DNA of 64,000 nt from Micrasema longulum (GCA_022494885.1 JAGVSM010001313.1:1-64000); one strand, 5' to 3'; counted from the first letter of the stretch, positions 43,210-52,930 are shown. Numbers and translations: made by a program. The notes: generated by a model from the letters alone, not told the origin.

Positions 43210-44520
43210 TGTATTATATCTGTGAAATACTTTGTGTTATATGATTTATAAATATCTATTTTTTTTTTAAATCTTCTGTTTGAATTTTGTTTTTTTTTTC
43301 TATAATGTTTTATCCCATTTCATAATATTTTTTTACTGCCTTTTAAAAAAAAAATTGTGACTTCCCCTTTTTTTCTAAATGGGAGTCCGATTTTTACCTT
43401 TTCTCTGGTATTGTGATTATGTTCATGTTGGCTTTAATCATTTTTTTTCTAAAATTCTGTGTTTTAAAAAAATATACACAATACTTTACATAAGTCAGTA
43501 CTTTTAATTCTTTAAACATCAAATCTACACTTGTGAATCGGTTTTCTTTTTCAAAATCATTATTAAAGTTTTGTTTTGTAATATGGTTAGTTTGTTTAAA
43601 TTTTCTAAGTTTGTCAAAAAAAAATGTTGCTGCAGAAGTTAATGTGTGGTTCAATAATTGTGTCATAAATAATTTTGCATTAATCCATATCAACAAATCC
43701 TCTTAATTCTCTCCAAAATAGTTTTTTTTGTACGTTGATAAAATGTAAGCTTGGAATCCATTATTGCACCCAAATATTTAATTTCACTAACTTCATTCAG
43801 TTTTTCATTATCTACTACAATTGGCGGCGTAACTTCTATTCTATCGTTTCCCATATTCACATATTTTGTTTTGTTTGTATTTAATTTTTAGTCATAGAGA
43901 TACATTATTTAGATCATGATTGAATTTATCCATGGTTGTTTTAGAATTTTCTCTCGATATATATATATTAATTAATCATCAGCAAAGAGTCCTATTTCAG
44001 AATAGTTTTATGTCTTTACAGTATTATTAATGTATATAATAAATAGAACTGGTCCAAAAACAGATTCATGTGGTACTCCCAACTTAGCGGCTAAGAAAGT
44101 TCATCATTCACTTTTGTTATTTGGAATTTGTCACTCAGATACTCTTCAAACCATTGTATTATTGTTCTTTTTATTCCTATTTTCTTCAATTAAAAAAAAA
44201 CAACTGTCTTTTAATTATTTAAGTCCAAGGAAACTGCAATTTAAAACATGTTTTTGTCAGTTTTCTCTTTCCAGTCTTCTAAAACAAGGTTAATAGCCAT
44301 TTTGCAGGATTGATTTGTTCTGACTTTAAATTGTTTTTTTACATTACACATCCCTTTATTCCTAAAAGTTAACTGTTTTATTTTTACAATCCATTCCAAT
44401 AACTGCTCATACTTTGGAAGGGTGTTAATTGGTCTGTAATCTTCACATCTAACTGGTTTTTTAAATATTTTTAGTATTGGAATGACGCATTGTTCAAGTA
44501 TTATGAAATGCTCTTTAATT
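43210..44520 (-). mobile_element. LINE reverse transcriptase, 1.3-kb decayed copy (CR1/jockey-like)
   Basis: On the minus strand a near-complete RT domain can be followed through frameshifts. VIPILKIFKKPVRCEDYRPI and NTLPKYEQLLEWIVK (44486 on) is the fingers region, followed by INLVLEDWKEKTDKNMF, then SLDLN (the first Asp motif). IKRTIIQWFEEYLSD follows, then the usual GVPQGSVLGP replaced by a broken GVPHESVFGP stretch, and FADD read as LFADD across a stop. Next are IKYLGAIMDSKLTF and the C-terminal NRFTSVDLMFKELKVL (in the 100-codon frame at 43394-43696). The continuity over 1.3 kb makes this the most complete LINE ORF2 relic here. Homopolymer runs (A8-A11) account for many frameshifts. Confidence 0.85.
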
Positions 44521-44521
44521 T

Positions 44522-44585
44522 AATAAAATAAATAAAACAACCTTATTTTTAACCACTAATTAGTGGTTAAAAACAAATTATAAAA
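44522..44585. mobile_element. Family C terminal palindrome
   Basis: TTTTTAACCACTAATTAGTG and GTTAAAAACAAATTA form a perfect short palindrome made of two inverted family C ends joined without an interior. It abuts the 5' end of the LINE at 43210-44520. Confidence 0.65.
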
Positions 44586-44875
44586 TTAAAAAAAAATTTA
44601 AGACTCATTTAGTCTGCCTGCGATACGCTTCCACTTGCTTTTTAATCATGCTCACATTTAAATTCACTTAACTACTTACTCCCACACAAATACAAACAAA
44701 CACACCTCTACACTTACTCTAATACAAATACACAGAAACACCCCTTTTGTTATACCATAATTTAATATGCACGATTTTTATTCAGAAACTTTGCAGGTCT
44801 GTCTTTAAACCTTATCTTTATTTTGTCATTTTATCATTGTTGACAGTATGTTTTTGTTAAATAAATAAAATAAAA
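44586..44875 (+). mobile_element. LINE 3' end (C-terminal residues and tail)
   Basis: A short plus-strand frame reads LKKKFKTHLVCLRYASTCF before a stop. KTHL is the common end of CR1-type ORF2, but only about 20 residues are present. A 3' UTR follows and ends in TTAAATAAATAAAATAAAAT near 44875. Confidence 0.5.
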
Positions 44876-44894
44876 TAAAAAATTATAAAAAAAT

Positions 44895-44975
44895 TATCAA
44901 GAAACGCTGCGATGGACGTACCAATGCAGTGCCCTATGTACCATTAAGTGCGGAAAGGGAATGATGATGATGATA
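44895..44975 (+). mobile_element. SINE-A tail copy
   Basis: AACGCTGCGATGGACGTACC, ATGCAGTGCCCTATGTACCA, TTAAGTGCGGAAAGGGAATG and a (ATG)n tail match the SINE-A 3' end closely. Confidence 0.75.
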
Positions 44976-45099
44976 GTTATACGTATATTTGTCCCAACTC
45001 AACACAGTATCCGTCGTTGGTTCAAATATTTAGTTCCACGGAGTTGGGATTTGTATGTCAATAAATGTTAGATTAATTTATTGTAAATAAAATAAAATT

Positions 45100-45245
45100 C
45101 TTTAAATGCCTACACTCCCATGTATTCTTCTCAAAGGTGTTTTTCGTAACTTTTGTGATATTAATTTGTTTTGATAATCTTCCTTGGAAGTAAAATTTAA
45201 CACCTACTTGTCTACAAATGTTTTGACATCTTCAAAATATTTGTT
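45100..45245 (-). mobile_element. FB-A outer-segment relic
   Basis: AAATGCCTACACTCCCATGT, TCTTCTCAAAGGTGTTTTTC and TTCCTTGGAAGTAAAATTTA with TACAAATGTTTTGACATCTT match the outer half of FB-A. Confidence 0.6.
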
Positions 45246-45634
45246 CGCTTTGTTGCAGAACAACTCGCGTCCATACAATCGTGCAAGGTCTGAGTAAAAA
45301 GTCCTTTAGACACCACTTATAAGCTTGGCTCTTATAAATGACCCACGGAATAGAGTAATTGGTCCCAGCTCGGGAAAGATATTAATATCTCAGATGTGGG
45401 GAAGGTATTTAATGTTTGAGGCTGTAAGGGTGAAGCAGAGTTGAGTAAGCCATGTAGGGGTGGTTTTGACTAATGGTGTGGTGAGCTGGACTTTGTTTGA
45501 ACTAAGTTCAAACCCTTTTGCCAGTTTTAAGCAAGAAATAATTGGAGGTTTATTTTTACGAAATAAAGAAACAAATTCACTTTAGCGAGCTTATTAATAA
45601 AGTTATATCTTCAAATCAAACTGATGAAAATTAA
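45246..45634. other. No gene recognised
   Basis: Somewhat less AT-rich. Nothing identified on either strand. Confidence 0.4.
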
Positions 45635-45716
45635 TCATCTTCACCATTCCTTTCACAAACATAATGGTGTATAGGGCACTGCATTGGTACACCGACCACA
45701 GCGTATCTTGATCATT
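45635..45716 (-). mobile_element. SINE-A tail copy
   Basis: ATCATCTTCACCATTCCTTT (inverse of the tail), ATAGGGCACTGCATTGGTAC and CAGCGTATCTTGATCATTG match the SINE-A tail and body on the minus strand. Confidence 0.7.
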
Positions 45717-45784
45717 GTTCCAAAAAAGTAAAATTTTAGCGAAAATTTTTTTGCAAAAGAGAGAAAAAAACATTTTTGAGGAGA

Positions 45785-46110
45785 AGATATAAAAATCTAC
45801 TCATTTACAGGGCTTATAACCAGTCAGCAGCTGGTTTAAGGGGTCACTTTACACACTGTAAGATTCATCATCCTGCCTATTTTTGAACCATCGTAACACT
45901 GAATGTTACTCAGAGTATACTATGGCCACTTAAACTAGCCAATGACAGATCATAAGCCCTGGAAATGCCTAGACTTCCATAATTACTCCAAAATGTTTTT
46001 TCTTTCTGTTGCAAAAAATGACAATCTTGCTTACTCCCTGGAAGTAAAATTCAGCCTTGCCTACAAACGTTTGGACATACTCAAAATATTGCTTATCTTT
46101 CGGACAAATA
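45785..46110. mobile_element. FB-A foldback, arms diverged
   Basis: The left arm 45807-45855 (ATCTACTCATTTACAGGGCT, TATAACCAGTCAGCAGCTGG, TTTAAGGGGTCAC) is the inverse of the right arm 45923-45982 (GGCCACTTAAACTAGCCAAT, GACAGATCATAAGCCCTGGA, ATGCCTAGACTTCC). The outer segment follows to 46110 (TACTCCCTGGAAGTAAAATT, CAAACGTTTGGACATACTCA). Confidence 0.75.
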
Positions 46111-46113
46111 TTT

Positions 46114-46182
46114 AATGTTGGAAACAGAACCCGAGACCTCTTGCATAGTAGACAAACGCGCTGACCATTAGTCACCGTTGGA
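46114..46182 (-). mobile_element. SINE-A head relic
   Basis: AACAGAACCCGAGACCTCTT, GCATAGTAGACAAACGCGCT and GACCATTAGTCACCG are the inverse of the SINE-A tRNA-like head. Confidence 0.7.
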
Positions 46183-46847
46183 GATAAATGAAAATTAATC
46201 CTTTGTATTTTTTCAGCTATAAAGTGTTCAGAGGTATTTGCTTTTCATTAAGTCAAGTAAGATCCCAATGAAATTATCCTAACAGAAGTTTTCTCTTGAC
46301 GATGCCAATTAATGAATGGCCTTTTAATTAAGATCTTCAATCGAACAAACGCAGACGGATGCCAAATTCATGTAAACGTTGCATAGTGATGAAATAAATC
46401 ACAGATAATAATTGATTATCATGATCGATCCAATAACCGAATAATGCAGTTGCCTGTTTACAATACATTTTTTCTTAGAACAATCGCCTGATATTTGGGC
46501 CACCATAAAATGTGAGTATCATTGTTGATTGAATTTTTATTGAGAATAAATTAATTCGGTACTTATCTGAATTGACGTTGGAAAAAGTAAAAGGGAATTT
46601 TTGTCAACGGCTTTAATTTTTCAATAAAGAAAATTGACTTAAATAACGCAATGAAAATAATGTTTTCCATTCATATTTGTAAATATTGTTTATGCAATAT
46701 TGACAAACTACACATATATTATTTTGATGTTTTCCTACGTGTACTGGTGTTTTAAAATTATTATGCCATGTGTTAATAGTTCACAATGGTGGTTTTTGAC
46801 TTGAGATTTGTTTTTGACAGAATTTTGCTAACATATACATAGGAACA
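46183..46847. other. No gene recognised
   Basis: AT-rich sequence; nothing identified. Confidence 0.5.
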
Positions 46848-47125
46848 ATATTTTGAGTTTGTCCAAATTTTTGTAGACAAAGACTGGATTCAACTCCCTG
46901 GGGAGCTGTTTATATTAACATATTACAACAAAGATGAAGAACATTTAAGATAAGGTAATATAGAAGTCTAGGCATCTACAGGGCTTATGACCTGTCAATG
47001 GCCGGTTTAAGTGGCCACTTTACACACTGTGTAACATTCACCACTCTGCCTATATTTGATCATCTATATTCCATCAATTCTTTCATCTATTGATGTTTGT
47101 GAAGTAAAAGAGCTGAAACCTTTAT
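46848..47125 (+). mobile_element. FB-A copy
   Basis: Plus-strand modules in order: TATTTTGAGTTTGTCCAAAT, GACTGGATTCAACTCCCTGG, ATTACAACAAAGATGAAGAA, AAGTCTAGGCATCTACAGGG, CTTATGACCTGTCAATGGCC, AGTGGCCACTTTACACACTG and TGATGTTTGTGAAGTAAAAG. It is among the best-preserved linear copies and contains one complete core arm only. Confidence 0.85.
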
Positions 47126-47142
47126 TTATCTCCCTGTTGCAA

Positions 47143-47570
47143 TAAAATACATGACCTGTTCCACTTTCTTATCATCTATAAGCAGTTTGCATCTGTAAGG
47201 GTTCTCAGATATTGTTAAGTTTTTTTGTTTTACTGACTAAGGTGCAAATTTTGAATTTCTGAGATGCTAAATAAAACTTGTGTAACATGCGTTGTAAATC
47301 ATATTCTGATTCTGCCACTATGGTTGCATCATCTGCGTATCATGTTATATTAAAGACCTTATCTCCCATTTTGTAACCAAGTCTTAGATTTGCTACTTCT
47401 TCTATTATCTTGTCCATAACTGAATTTAATTAAAAATTACTCATTCTGTCACCCCGTTTTATGCCACTGGCTGCTGAGATTTCGTTGGACATTTCACCAT
47501 CGACTTTTATTTTGGTTTTGCTTCCAGTGTTAATATTTTGGGTGGTTTTAGTGACTGCTGGCGATATTCC
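47143..47570 (-). mobile_element. LINE reverse transcriptase fragment with intact YADD box
   Basis: From 47570 one minus frame reads GISPAVTKTTQNINTGSKTK, KVDGEMSNEISAASGIKRGD and MSNF, then NSVMDKIIEEVANLRLGYKM and YADDATIVAESEYDLQRMLH, followed by KVEQVMYFIA. The YADD (47325-47339) is the RT active-site box and the GIKRGD before it is a conserved RT signature. At least four in-frame stops are present, so it is dead. The order matches RT domains of insect endonuclease/RT LINEs. The upstream endonuclease is missing. Confidence 0.85.
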
Positions 47571-47579
47571 TAATTATTT

Positions 47580-48125
47580 TTTTTATTTTCAAACTATCTT
47601 ATTATTTATTTTATTCAAAAGAAAACAAACGACCATTGTAACAATAAAAAATACAATATTTATAATTATACCAAAATTATAGGTCAATTAAAGTTTTCTA
47701 CATATGTTTAAGTAAATAAATCCAAAAAAAGAAGAAAAAGCTTACCCGTGAAAAGCCACTTCGTATAATTCCACTTTTAAAAAAATAAAGTTTTACAATA
47801 ATAATTAAAAGAATAAAACTATATGAAAAGATTTTTTTTTCGACTCTGTCTTAAAAAAATTCCTATCATCAGCGGGTTCACATGGAGTTACCCTAAATCA
47901 GCCATCCTTCCTTTCTCCTTTCAAACAAGAGAAAATATATATAATATAATATGAATGTATACAAAAAAATAAAGCATGTAAAACCTTTTTAAATGGGCAC
48001 AGTTAGATTAAATTATAATTTTTATTTGCAATTAAGGTTCTAGCATTTTCTTTATAGTTTTTAAGAGTGACAAAACATAATATATCGATTTAAAAAAAAG
48101 TTGTTATAGTAAATTCTTTTATACT
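47580..48125 (-). mobile_element. LINE 3' UTR and last ORF2 residues, same family as 17375
   Basis: This segment aligns with 17375-17850 for about 480 bp (TTCTAGCATTTTCTTTA; AATTATAGGTCAATTAAAGT against AATCATAGGCCAATTATAGT). The last residues read IDILCFVTLKNYKENARTLI (minus, about 48085-48025), the ending expected after the IDLYISSL of the other copy. The join with the RT fragment at 47570 is probably two separate insertions. Confidence 0.7.
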
Positions 48126-48885
48126 CAGTTATTCGATAAACTGGTTGTTCCCATCACTACTTCTAACTCTCGATAAGAAGCTAAGTGTGGTACTCTGAAG
48201 ATCCCTAAGATAACGGTCTCCGGCTCAAAAACTCCATCGCTTATTGGTCCCTTGGCGATAAAAGTCTTAGAAGCTTAGCCACGAATTCGCAGTCAAAGTT
48301 CAAATTCCCTAAATTGGTCCGTACAAGAAAAACCTGAAAAGAGATTGTTTTGGAGCAAAACCTAATTTTGCGGCAGTGTTAGTAATGAAACTCTTTTGAT
48401 TTGAGCGAAATAAGAAATTTGTAGAAATACTACGTTGTAAAAAAAATATTGAACACAGAAGCTTTCTCAAGGAAATATTTACGTTACTAAAATTAACTAA
48501 AAATTTTCAATTTTAGAGAACTATTTCAACTGGTAAATAACCTTAAACATTAATAAATAAATCCGCAACACTACCACGGGACCGTAACCTAGTACAAATT
48601 TATGAAACAGTTTTTTTTTTTTACTAAAAATATTGGTTATATTTTGTTATTTTCAATTCAGGTAATAACTCCTTTTGCTCCCTGACGGTACAAATTTACC
48701 CGGGTGTAATATTCTAACTCATTATATGTCTCTTATATGAGAATAAATTTGATATAATTTATCACGGTTGGTTCATATTTGAATACTTTTGAGTAGGTTT
48801 GGCTATTTTAAAGTAATTATTTCCATAAAATGACTCCCGGGGGTTAGTTTTGCCTAGATCTGTCACCCGTTTGGTTGCCACGTAA
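48126..48885. other. No gene recognised
   Basis: 48160-48330 is a little less AT-rich. No frame or family recognised. Confidence 0.4.
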
Positions 48886-49166
48886 ATAATAACAACAAAT
48901 AATAATAATATTTGTCTGATTTACATAGCGCAATTTTTGTAAAAAATCATCTCAGGGGCGCTTTACAATTGTATACTTAAACTTACATTCTAACTAAACT
49001 AAAGTGACATATTATATTTTCAGATTTAAAATTGAGGGTATGATTATCTTAAGAAGTGAGATTTTACTTGAGATCTGAACTGACTGGGACTGTCAATGAT
49101 TCGTAAGTTTGAAGGTAATTGATTCCAGGCAGAGGGGCCAGCAACGGCAAAAGCACGATCTCCAAA
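48886..49166 (-). mobile_element. LINE (L2/CR1-like) C-terminus and 3' UTR
   Basis: The minus frame from 49166 to a stop at 49044 reads FGDRAFAVAGPSAWNQLPSN, then RIIDSPSQFRSQVKSHFLR. This is the conserved FAVAGPxxWNxLP tail. The 3' UTR carries GTAAAGCGCCCCTGAGATGA and ATTGCGCTATGTAAATC, a stem-forming terminal signature, and ends in an ATTATTATTATT tail near 48886. The same signature is seen at 8155-8227, so the two are related. Upstream coding is lost within a few codons of 49166. Confidence 0.85.
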
Positions 49167-49673
49167 TTATTATTAGCTCTAGTATTATTAATATGAAAGC
49201 AAGACCTTTTTTTTTCAATGTGTCTGTAGTTTGATTTTAATTTTGGTTTTTTTTTTTTTTAAATTTGTATTACATAAAAAATAACAATTTTTTATGTAAC
49301 ACAAATTTGTGCCACCGATTTTTCTTCATTAAAGAGTTTTTTTAAAAAAAACGACGAATACGTCATCGCTTTCATGCTATAAATAACATAATTCAAAAAG
49401 AAAATGTTCAAAAACTACTAAATCTATGTTTAGGAAACGAAGAGTTAATCAAAATTCTATAAATTAACATTATAAGCAATTTGTTATGGGAATCAAACTT
49501 AAACGCATTTAAATAAATTAAAATAACATCGGTTTCTATTTTTACTTTTTGATTAAGTATTTTTTCTACTTTTATTAGTTAACCCAGCTGTTTTGGTCCA
49601 ATACGTACTGTGCGTGAAGTGTGCGAAAAATAACAAAAAAATATTAACAAATTACAACAGAGACCACTTTTAT
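49167..49673. other. No gene; contains a hairpin
   Basis: AT-rich with a poly-T run before a hairpin at 49261-49308. No gene recognised. Confidence 0.45.
49261..49308. repeat. Hairpin, about 21-bp arms
   Basis: AAATTTGTATTACATAAAAA (49261 on) pairs with TTTTTATGTAACACAAATTT (49289-49308) around a short loop with one mismatch. It may be an isolated MITE remnant or part of the FB families; no second copy was seen. Confidence 0.6.
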
Positions 49674-49970
49674 CATCATCATTATAATTATTCCCATTCC
49701 GCACTTAATGGTGCAAAGACCACTGCATTGGTATAATAATCGCAGCGTATTTTGATCATTTTTTTGTTACATAAAGATAAGATGTCTTTTAGTCTTACGC
49801 TTTAGGTATGTTCAGCAACTATGAAATATTATGATGCGAAAACACCCTTTTTAATAAATATTTCATATCAACCATGACAGGAATCGAACCCGAGACCTTT
49901 TGCTTGGTAGGCAAACGCGCTTTGTCGGCCTTGTGGTGTAATGGTCAGCCCGTTTTCCTGCCAAGCAGGA
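49674..49970 (-). mobile_element. SINE-A copy with an inverted head joined to it
   Basis: The minus-strand copy 49674-49922 is full-length except for its first bases (AACCATGACAGGAATCGAAC is the inverted B-box, GCTTGGTAGGCAAACGCGC the inverted A-box side). Directly after it, plus-strand GTCGGCCTTGTGGTGTAATG, GTCAGCCCGTTTTCCTGCCA occurs at 49924-49970, a second head in the opposite orientation. Together they make a head-to-head pair with the shared 5' end as the joint. Confidence 0.75.
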
Positions 49971-50029
49971 GATAACTTTAGATGATATAATATTCAGTGG
50001 TTTTGCGGGAACAAAGTTTATTGATTTAG

Positions 50030-50111
50030 AACATTCACAAAGGTATTTTAATAAAAATATAAATTAATTTTATATATTTTATAATTTTATAAAAATACCT
50101 TTGTGAATGTT
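50030..50111. repeat. Hairpin with perfect 20-bp arms
   Basis: AACATTCACAAAGGTATTTT at 50030-50049 is exactly complementary to 50092-50111. The 42-bp loop is AT-rich and partly self-complementary. The form is that of a very small inverted-repeat element, about 82 bp end to end; no transposase or other copy was seen. Confidence 0.65.
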
Positions 50112-50338
50112 TTGTGTTTAAAATAAAACGTAAGAAAAACTATTTTCTCCGAGTACTCTATATTTGCATATACCCACATGATGAATGTATTATGAGGCGA
50201 GTATATTAATTTTTTTATCTGTGTCCGAATGGATGAATAATACAGTTGTGTGGGTGAACCAGAAATCTGGACAAGTTTTTTGACTCGATGGCTACTCTCG
50301 CTTAAACACCATAAAATGGGAAATCTAGTGGAGAGAAG
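50112..50338. other. No gene recognised
   Basis: AT-rich spacer. Confidence 0.4.
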
Positions 50339-50569
50339 TCCGCCTCGTAAAGTTTTTGGCGTGTTTGCATACCGTGTGTGACAACATGGGTTCGATTTCT
50401 GGGAGGTTCAACGTGAAATACATGTTTATAGGGTGGTTTTACACTGCAAAATTTCACTGAATTGGCACCTGAAGCGTGAGACTGATCACCTCAACTTCCT
50501 GTTACACAAGATCAAGATACACTGCTCATACTTTTCTAAAGCAGACCCTTATGCACCGCTGGTTGTGGA
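50339..50569 (+). mobile_element. SINE-A copy, diverged
   Basis: From GTCCGCCTCGTAAAGTTTTT and the B-box GGTTCGATTTC through ACCTGAAGCGTGAGACTGAT, ACAAGATCAAGATACACTGC and ACCCTTATGCACCGCTGG, all in family order. The head is damaged. Confidence 0.7.
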
Positions 50570-50614
50570 TCATGATTTGAAGATCATATTCCATAAAAAC
50601 ATTCTTATTTATAT

Positions 50615-50960
50615 ATTTCAACGGAGATGAAGAACATTTCATAGAAGGAATAAAGAAGTCTAGGCATTTAGAGGGCTTATGATCTGTCATTGGCTGGTTT
50701 ATGTGCCCACTTTACACACTGTGTAATATTTAGCCTTCTACCTACGTTTGAACATCCACATTTCCTCAACTCTTCCATCTGTTGACTTTTGTGAAGTAAA
50801 AGAGCTGAAACCTATATCATGGCATCATGTGGCTGAAACTTTTATCGTATTCTCTTCTCAAAAATGTTTTTCCTCTCTGTTGCTATAAATTTAAATATGA
50901 ACAACTCCCTAGGGAGAAAATCCAGCCAGTCTGCAAGCATTTGGACATACATGAATGTAA
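50615..50960 (+). mobile_element. FB-A copy
   Basis: AACGGAGATGAAGAACATTT, AAGTCTAGGCATTTAGAGGG, CTTATGATCTGTCATTGGCT, GTGAAGTAAAAGAGCTGAAA and TCTCAAAAATGTTTTTCCTC, then ACTCCCTAGGGAGAAAATCC and AAGCATTTGGACATAC follow in FB-A order. The core arm is complete but the second palindrome has mutated (GTGCCCACTT). Confidence 0.8.
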
Positions 50961-51013
50961 GTGTGTGAAAGGGTGGGTGTTATAATGGAATGAGGGTGAG
51001 TGTGTGTAAATGA

Positions 51014-51087
51014 CGGCCTCTGTGGTGTAGTGGTAAAGACGCTTGACTCACGCACGGAAGGTTCCGGATTCGATTTCCGGTGAGAAC
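51014..51087 (+). mobile_element. SINE-C tRNA-like head
   Basis: CGGCCTCTGTGGTGTAGTGG (A-box), then GCTTGACTCACGCACGGAAG and B-box GGATTCGATTTCC. It shares the CTCACGCACGG section with 24577-24646. The downstream sequence does not match that copy. Confidence 0.55.
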
Positions 51088-51227
51088 ACAAACATTTAAT
51101 GTGATTTATTTCAAGGTGGGCCCTCCTGACGTATTGTGGAGCAAAGCAATAATAAAAATATTTTAAAAAAGTATTATTGCACAAGTGTAAAAAATATATA
51201 AAGTATGAAATATTATCAGTTGAAATA

Positions 51228-51300
51228 TGAATAACTCCCAAGGGAGTTGAATCCAGTTCATGTAAACAAAAATTTGGACAAAATCAAAATATTGTTGATA
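51228..51300 (+). mobile_element. FB-A outer-segment relic
   Basis: ATAACTCCCAAGGGAGTTGA, then ATTTGGACAAAATCAAAATA and TTGTTGATAAATTC match the outer module. Confidence 0.65.
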
Positions 51301-51755
51301 AATTCATTAAATTATATTTTATCCTAGCAAATATTTTGTTTTATCTAAGTGATCAATATCCTGGCCTATTTCGTATTCCAGTGACCACGTCGACGGGACG
51401 CCGACGCCTGTATCGTGCAGATAATAATACTTCTTATTTATATGCATATAATATGTTGAACACGTAATTTATTTTGTGTATCAGTGTGAAGTGAAAATTA
51501 TTTTTGCGCTGTTAAATAAACCTGACAATGGCTTTTGTTTTCCTCGGTTCGGGTTTTGCTGACGCATGTTGTAATCCATTTTCGCAATCCAAAATATCGC
51601 ATCCATTAGGTGAAACCCCACCTTTGCAAATATCGCTTATAAGGTTGTTCAAAACAAGATAAACCTGGATACATGATATTAATAAGTATTAACAACTTAT
51701 ATGAGGTAAGATGGAATTTTCGAACATATTTCTGTTTAGTCATTATATATAAGAA
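51301..51755. other. No gene recognised
   Basis: AT-rich with a less AT-rich patch at 51380-51425; nothing identified. Confidence 0.45.
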
Positions 51756-51945
51756 CTAGCTGACCCGACGGACGTTGTCCTGCCCGAACGTTGGCTTGCC
51801 TTGGAAAAAGACTTTTTATTAATAATTAGGTACCTAGGTACTTGTTTGTGATTAAATTCCAAAACAAAAAAAAGGTAGTATTCAAATATTAAATTTAAGT
51901 AGGTACTTGTTTATGGTTGAATTTCAAAACAAAAAATAAATATTT
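51756..51945 (-). mobile_element. Helitron-like 3' terminus, second copy
   Basis: The minus strand ends ACGTTCGGGCAGGACAACGT, CCGTCGGGTCAGCTAG and then T. The interior keeps AATTAGGTACCTAGGTACTT and AGGTACTTGTTTATGGTTGA. It is the inverse of 42440-42598, about 85-90% similar by eye in the last 40 bp. No replicase-helicase sequence is present. Confidence 0.6.
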
Positions 51946-52215
51946 TTGAGAATTTCATCTAATTGAATTATTTCACTTACATACTAGGCAACGCCTGAAG
52001 TTGTTATTTTTTCAATTTCTATACTTTTTCATGGACCAGGTGGATTTATAAACAATATTTTGAGTTTGTCCAAATTTCTGCAGACAAGGACTGGATTCAA
52101 CTCCCTGGGAAGCTGTTTATATTGACATATCTCTGTTGTAATATGTTAATATAAACGGAGTTGAATTCAGTAATGTCTGCAGAAATTCGGACAAACCCAA
52201 AATATTGTTAAGATC
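51946..52215. mobile_element. FB-A outer-segment foldback
   Basis: After an ATTATTTCACTTACATACTA block comes ACCAGGTGGATTTATAAAC. Then a left arm (TTGAGTTTGTCCAAATTTCT, GCAGACAAGGACTGGATTCA) is inverted at the right (CTGCAGAAATTCGGACAAAC, CCAAAATATTGTT). The arms are about 70 bp, with an ACATATCTCTGTTGTAATAT centre. It shows the outer module alone in inverted form. Confidence 0.75.
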
Positions 52216-52769
52216 ATTAATATTTAAACGAGTGTAATTTTGAATGAAAAATAAGAAAATGATTTTTGTGTTACCATGTTTAATTTTAAAGTAAGTTCAA
52301 AGAAAATATCATTACGTGTTCTTATTTAATGATTTCATGTTTTTTTTATTTAAATAGCCAATAAAACATCAAATTGTTAAAGTAATAACTTTTTAAATGC
52401 ATATTTAGTATCTTTTAGTACTGTTTATATATTAAAACGTTTTAAACACATTATACTATTTTCTGACGACCTTCACGGGCAATTTTAATTTCCTTTATAA
52501 TCAAACACACGTAAACACAGCAATACGCAATTGCATTAAAATTTACATCTCAAACTGTAAAAATAATAATCAAAAGAAAAATCAATATTATGTCTTGTAC
52601 CATAGAAACATCGCACGTTTTCCTATCAAACACATTTTTATAGTAATATGAACCATAAAGTGTAATAATCGCACTTTAAAATAGCACGGAAACTAATTAT
52701 ATTGTGTATTTAAAATAGAAGCCATCGTTAAAAAATAAATAATGGTGATAACTCTACTTTTCTTTGACC
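52216..52769. other. No gene recognised
   Basis: AT-rich; nothing identified. Confidence 0.45.
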
Positions 52770-52930
52770 CTATAATGTGGCGTTGTTTCCCGCCATTCGC
52801 AGGCTACGTCATGCAGATTTGACAGCTGTCAAGGGAGCATCCCCCACCCCGGCAAATTGACAGAATGATCGAGCCTCGCTCCATCCGAGCGTGGCAACGT
52901 CGGATGTAAAGTATAGCCAGGAAGTTACGC
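52770..52930. promoter_or_regulatory. GC-rich island with 14-bp palindrome (weak)
   Basis: Here GC and CG content rise sharply above the flanks, and 52819-52832 is a perfect palindrome TTGACAGCTGTCAA containing the CAGCTG E-box. Nearby are CCCCCACCCCGGCAAATTG and GAGCCTCGCTCCATCC. It could be a promoter or enhancer of a host gene outside the window, or the conserved end of an old element. No transcript evidence exists. Confidence 0.25.

Noticed and set aside
44030..44293. 87-codon plus-strand frame
   Set aside because: Shadow of the LINE reverse transcriptase on the minus strand.
47461..47682. 73-codon plus-strand frame
   Set aside because: Shadow of the LINE RT fragment with YADD on the minus strand.
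50346..50410. tRNA gene at a B-box
   Set aside because: Same SINE-A order follows it; the A-box side is damaged.
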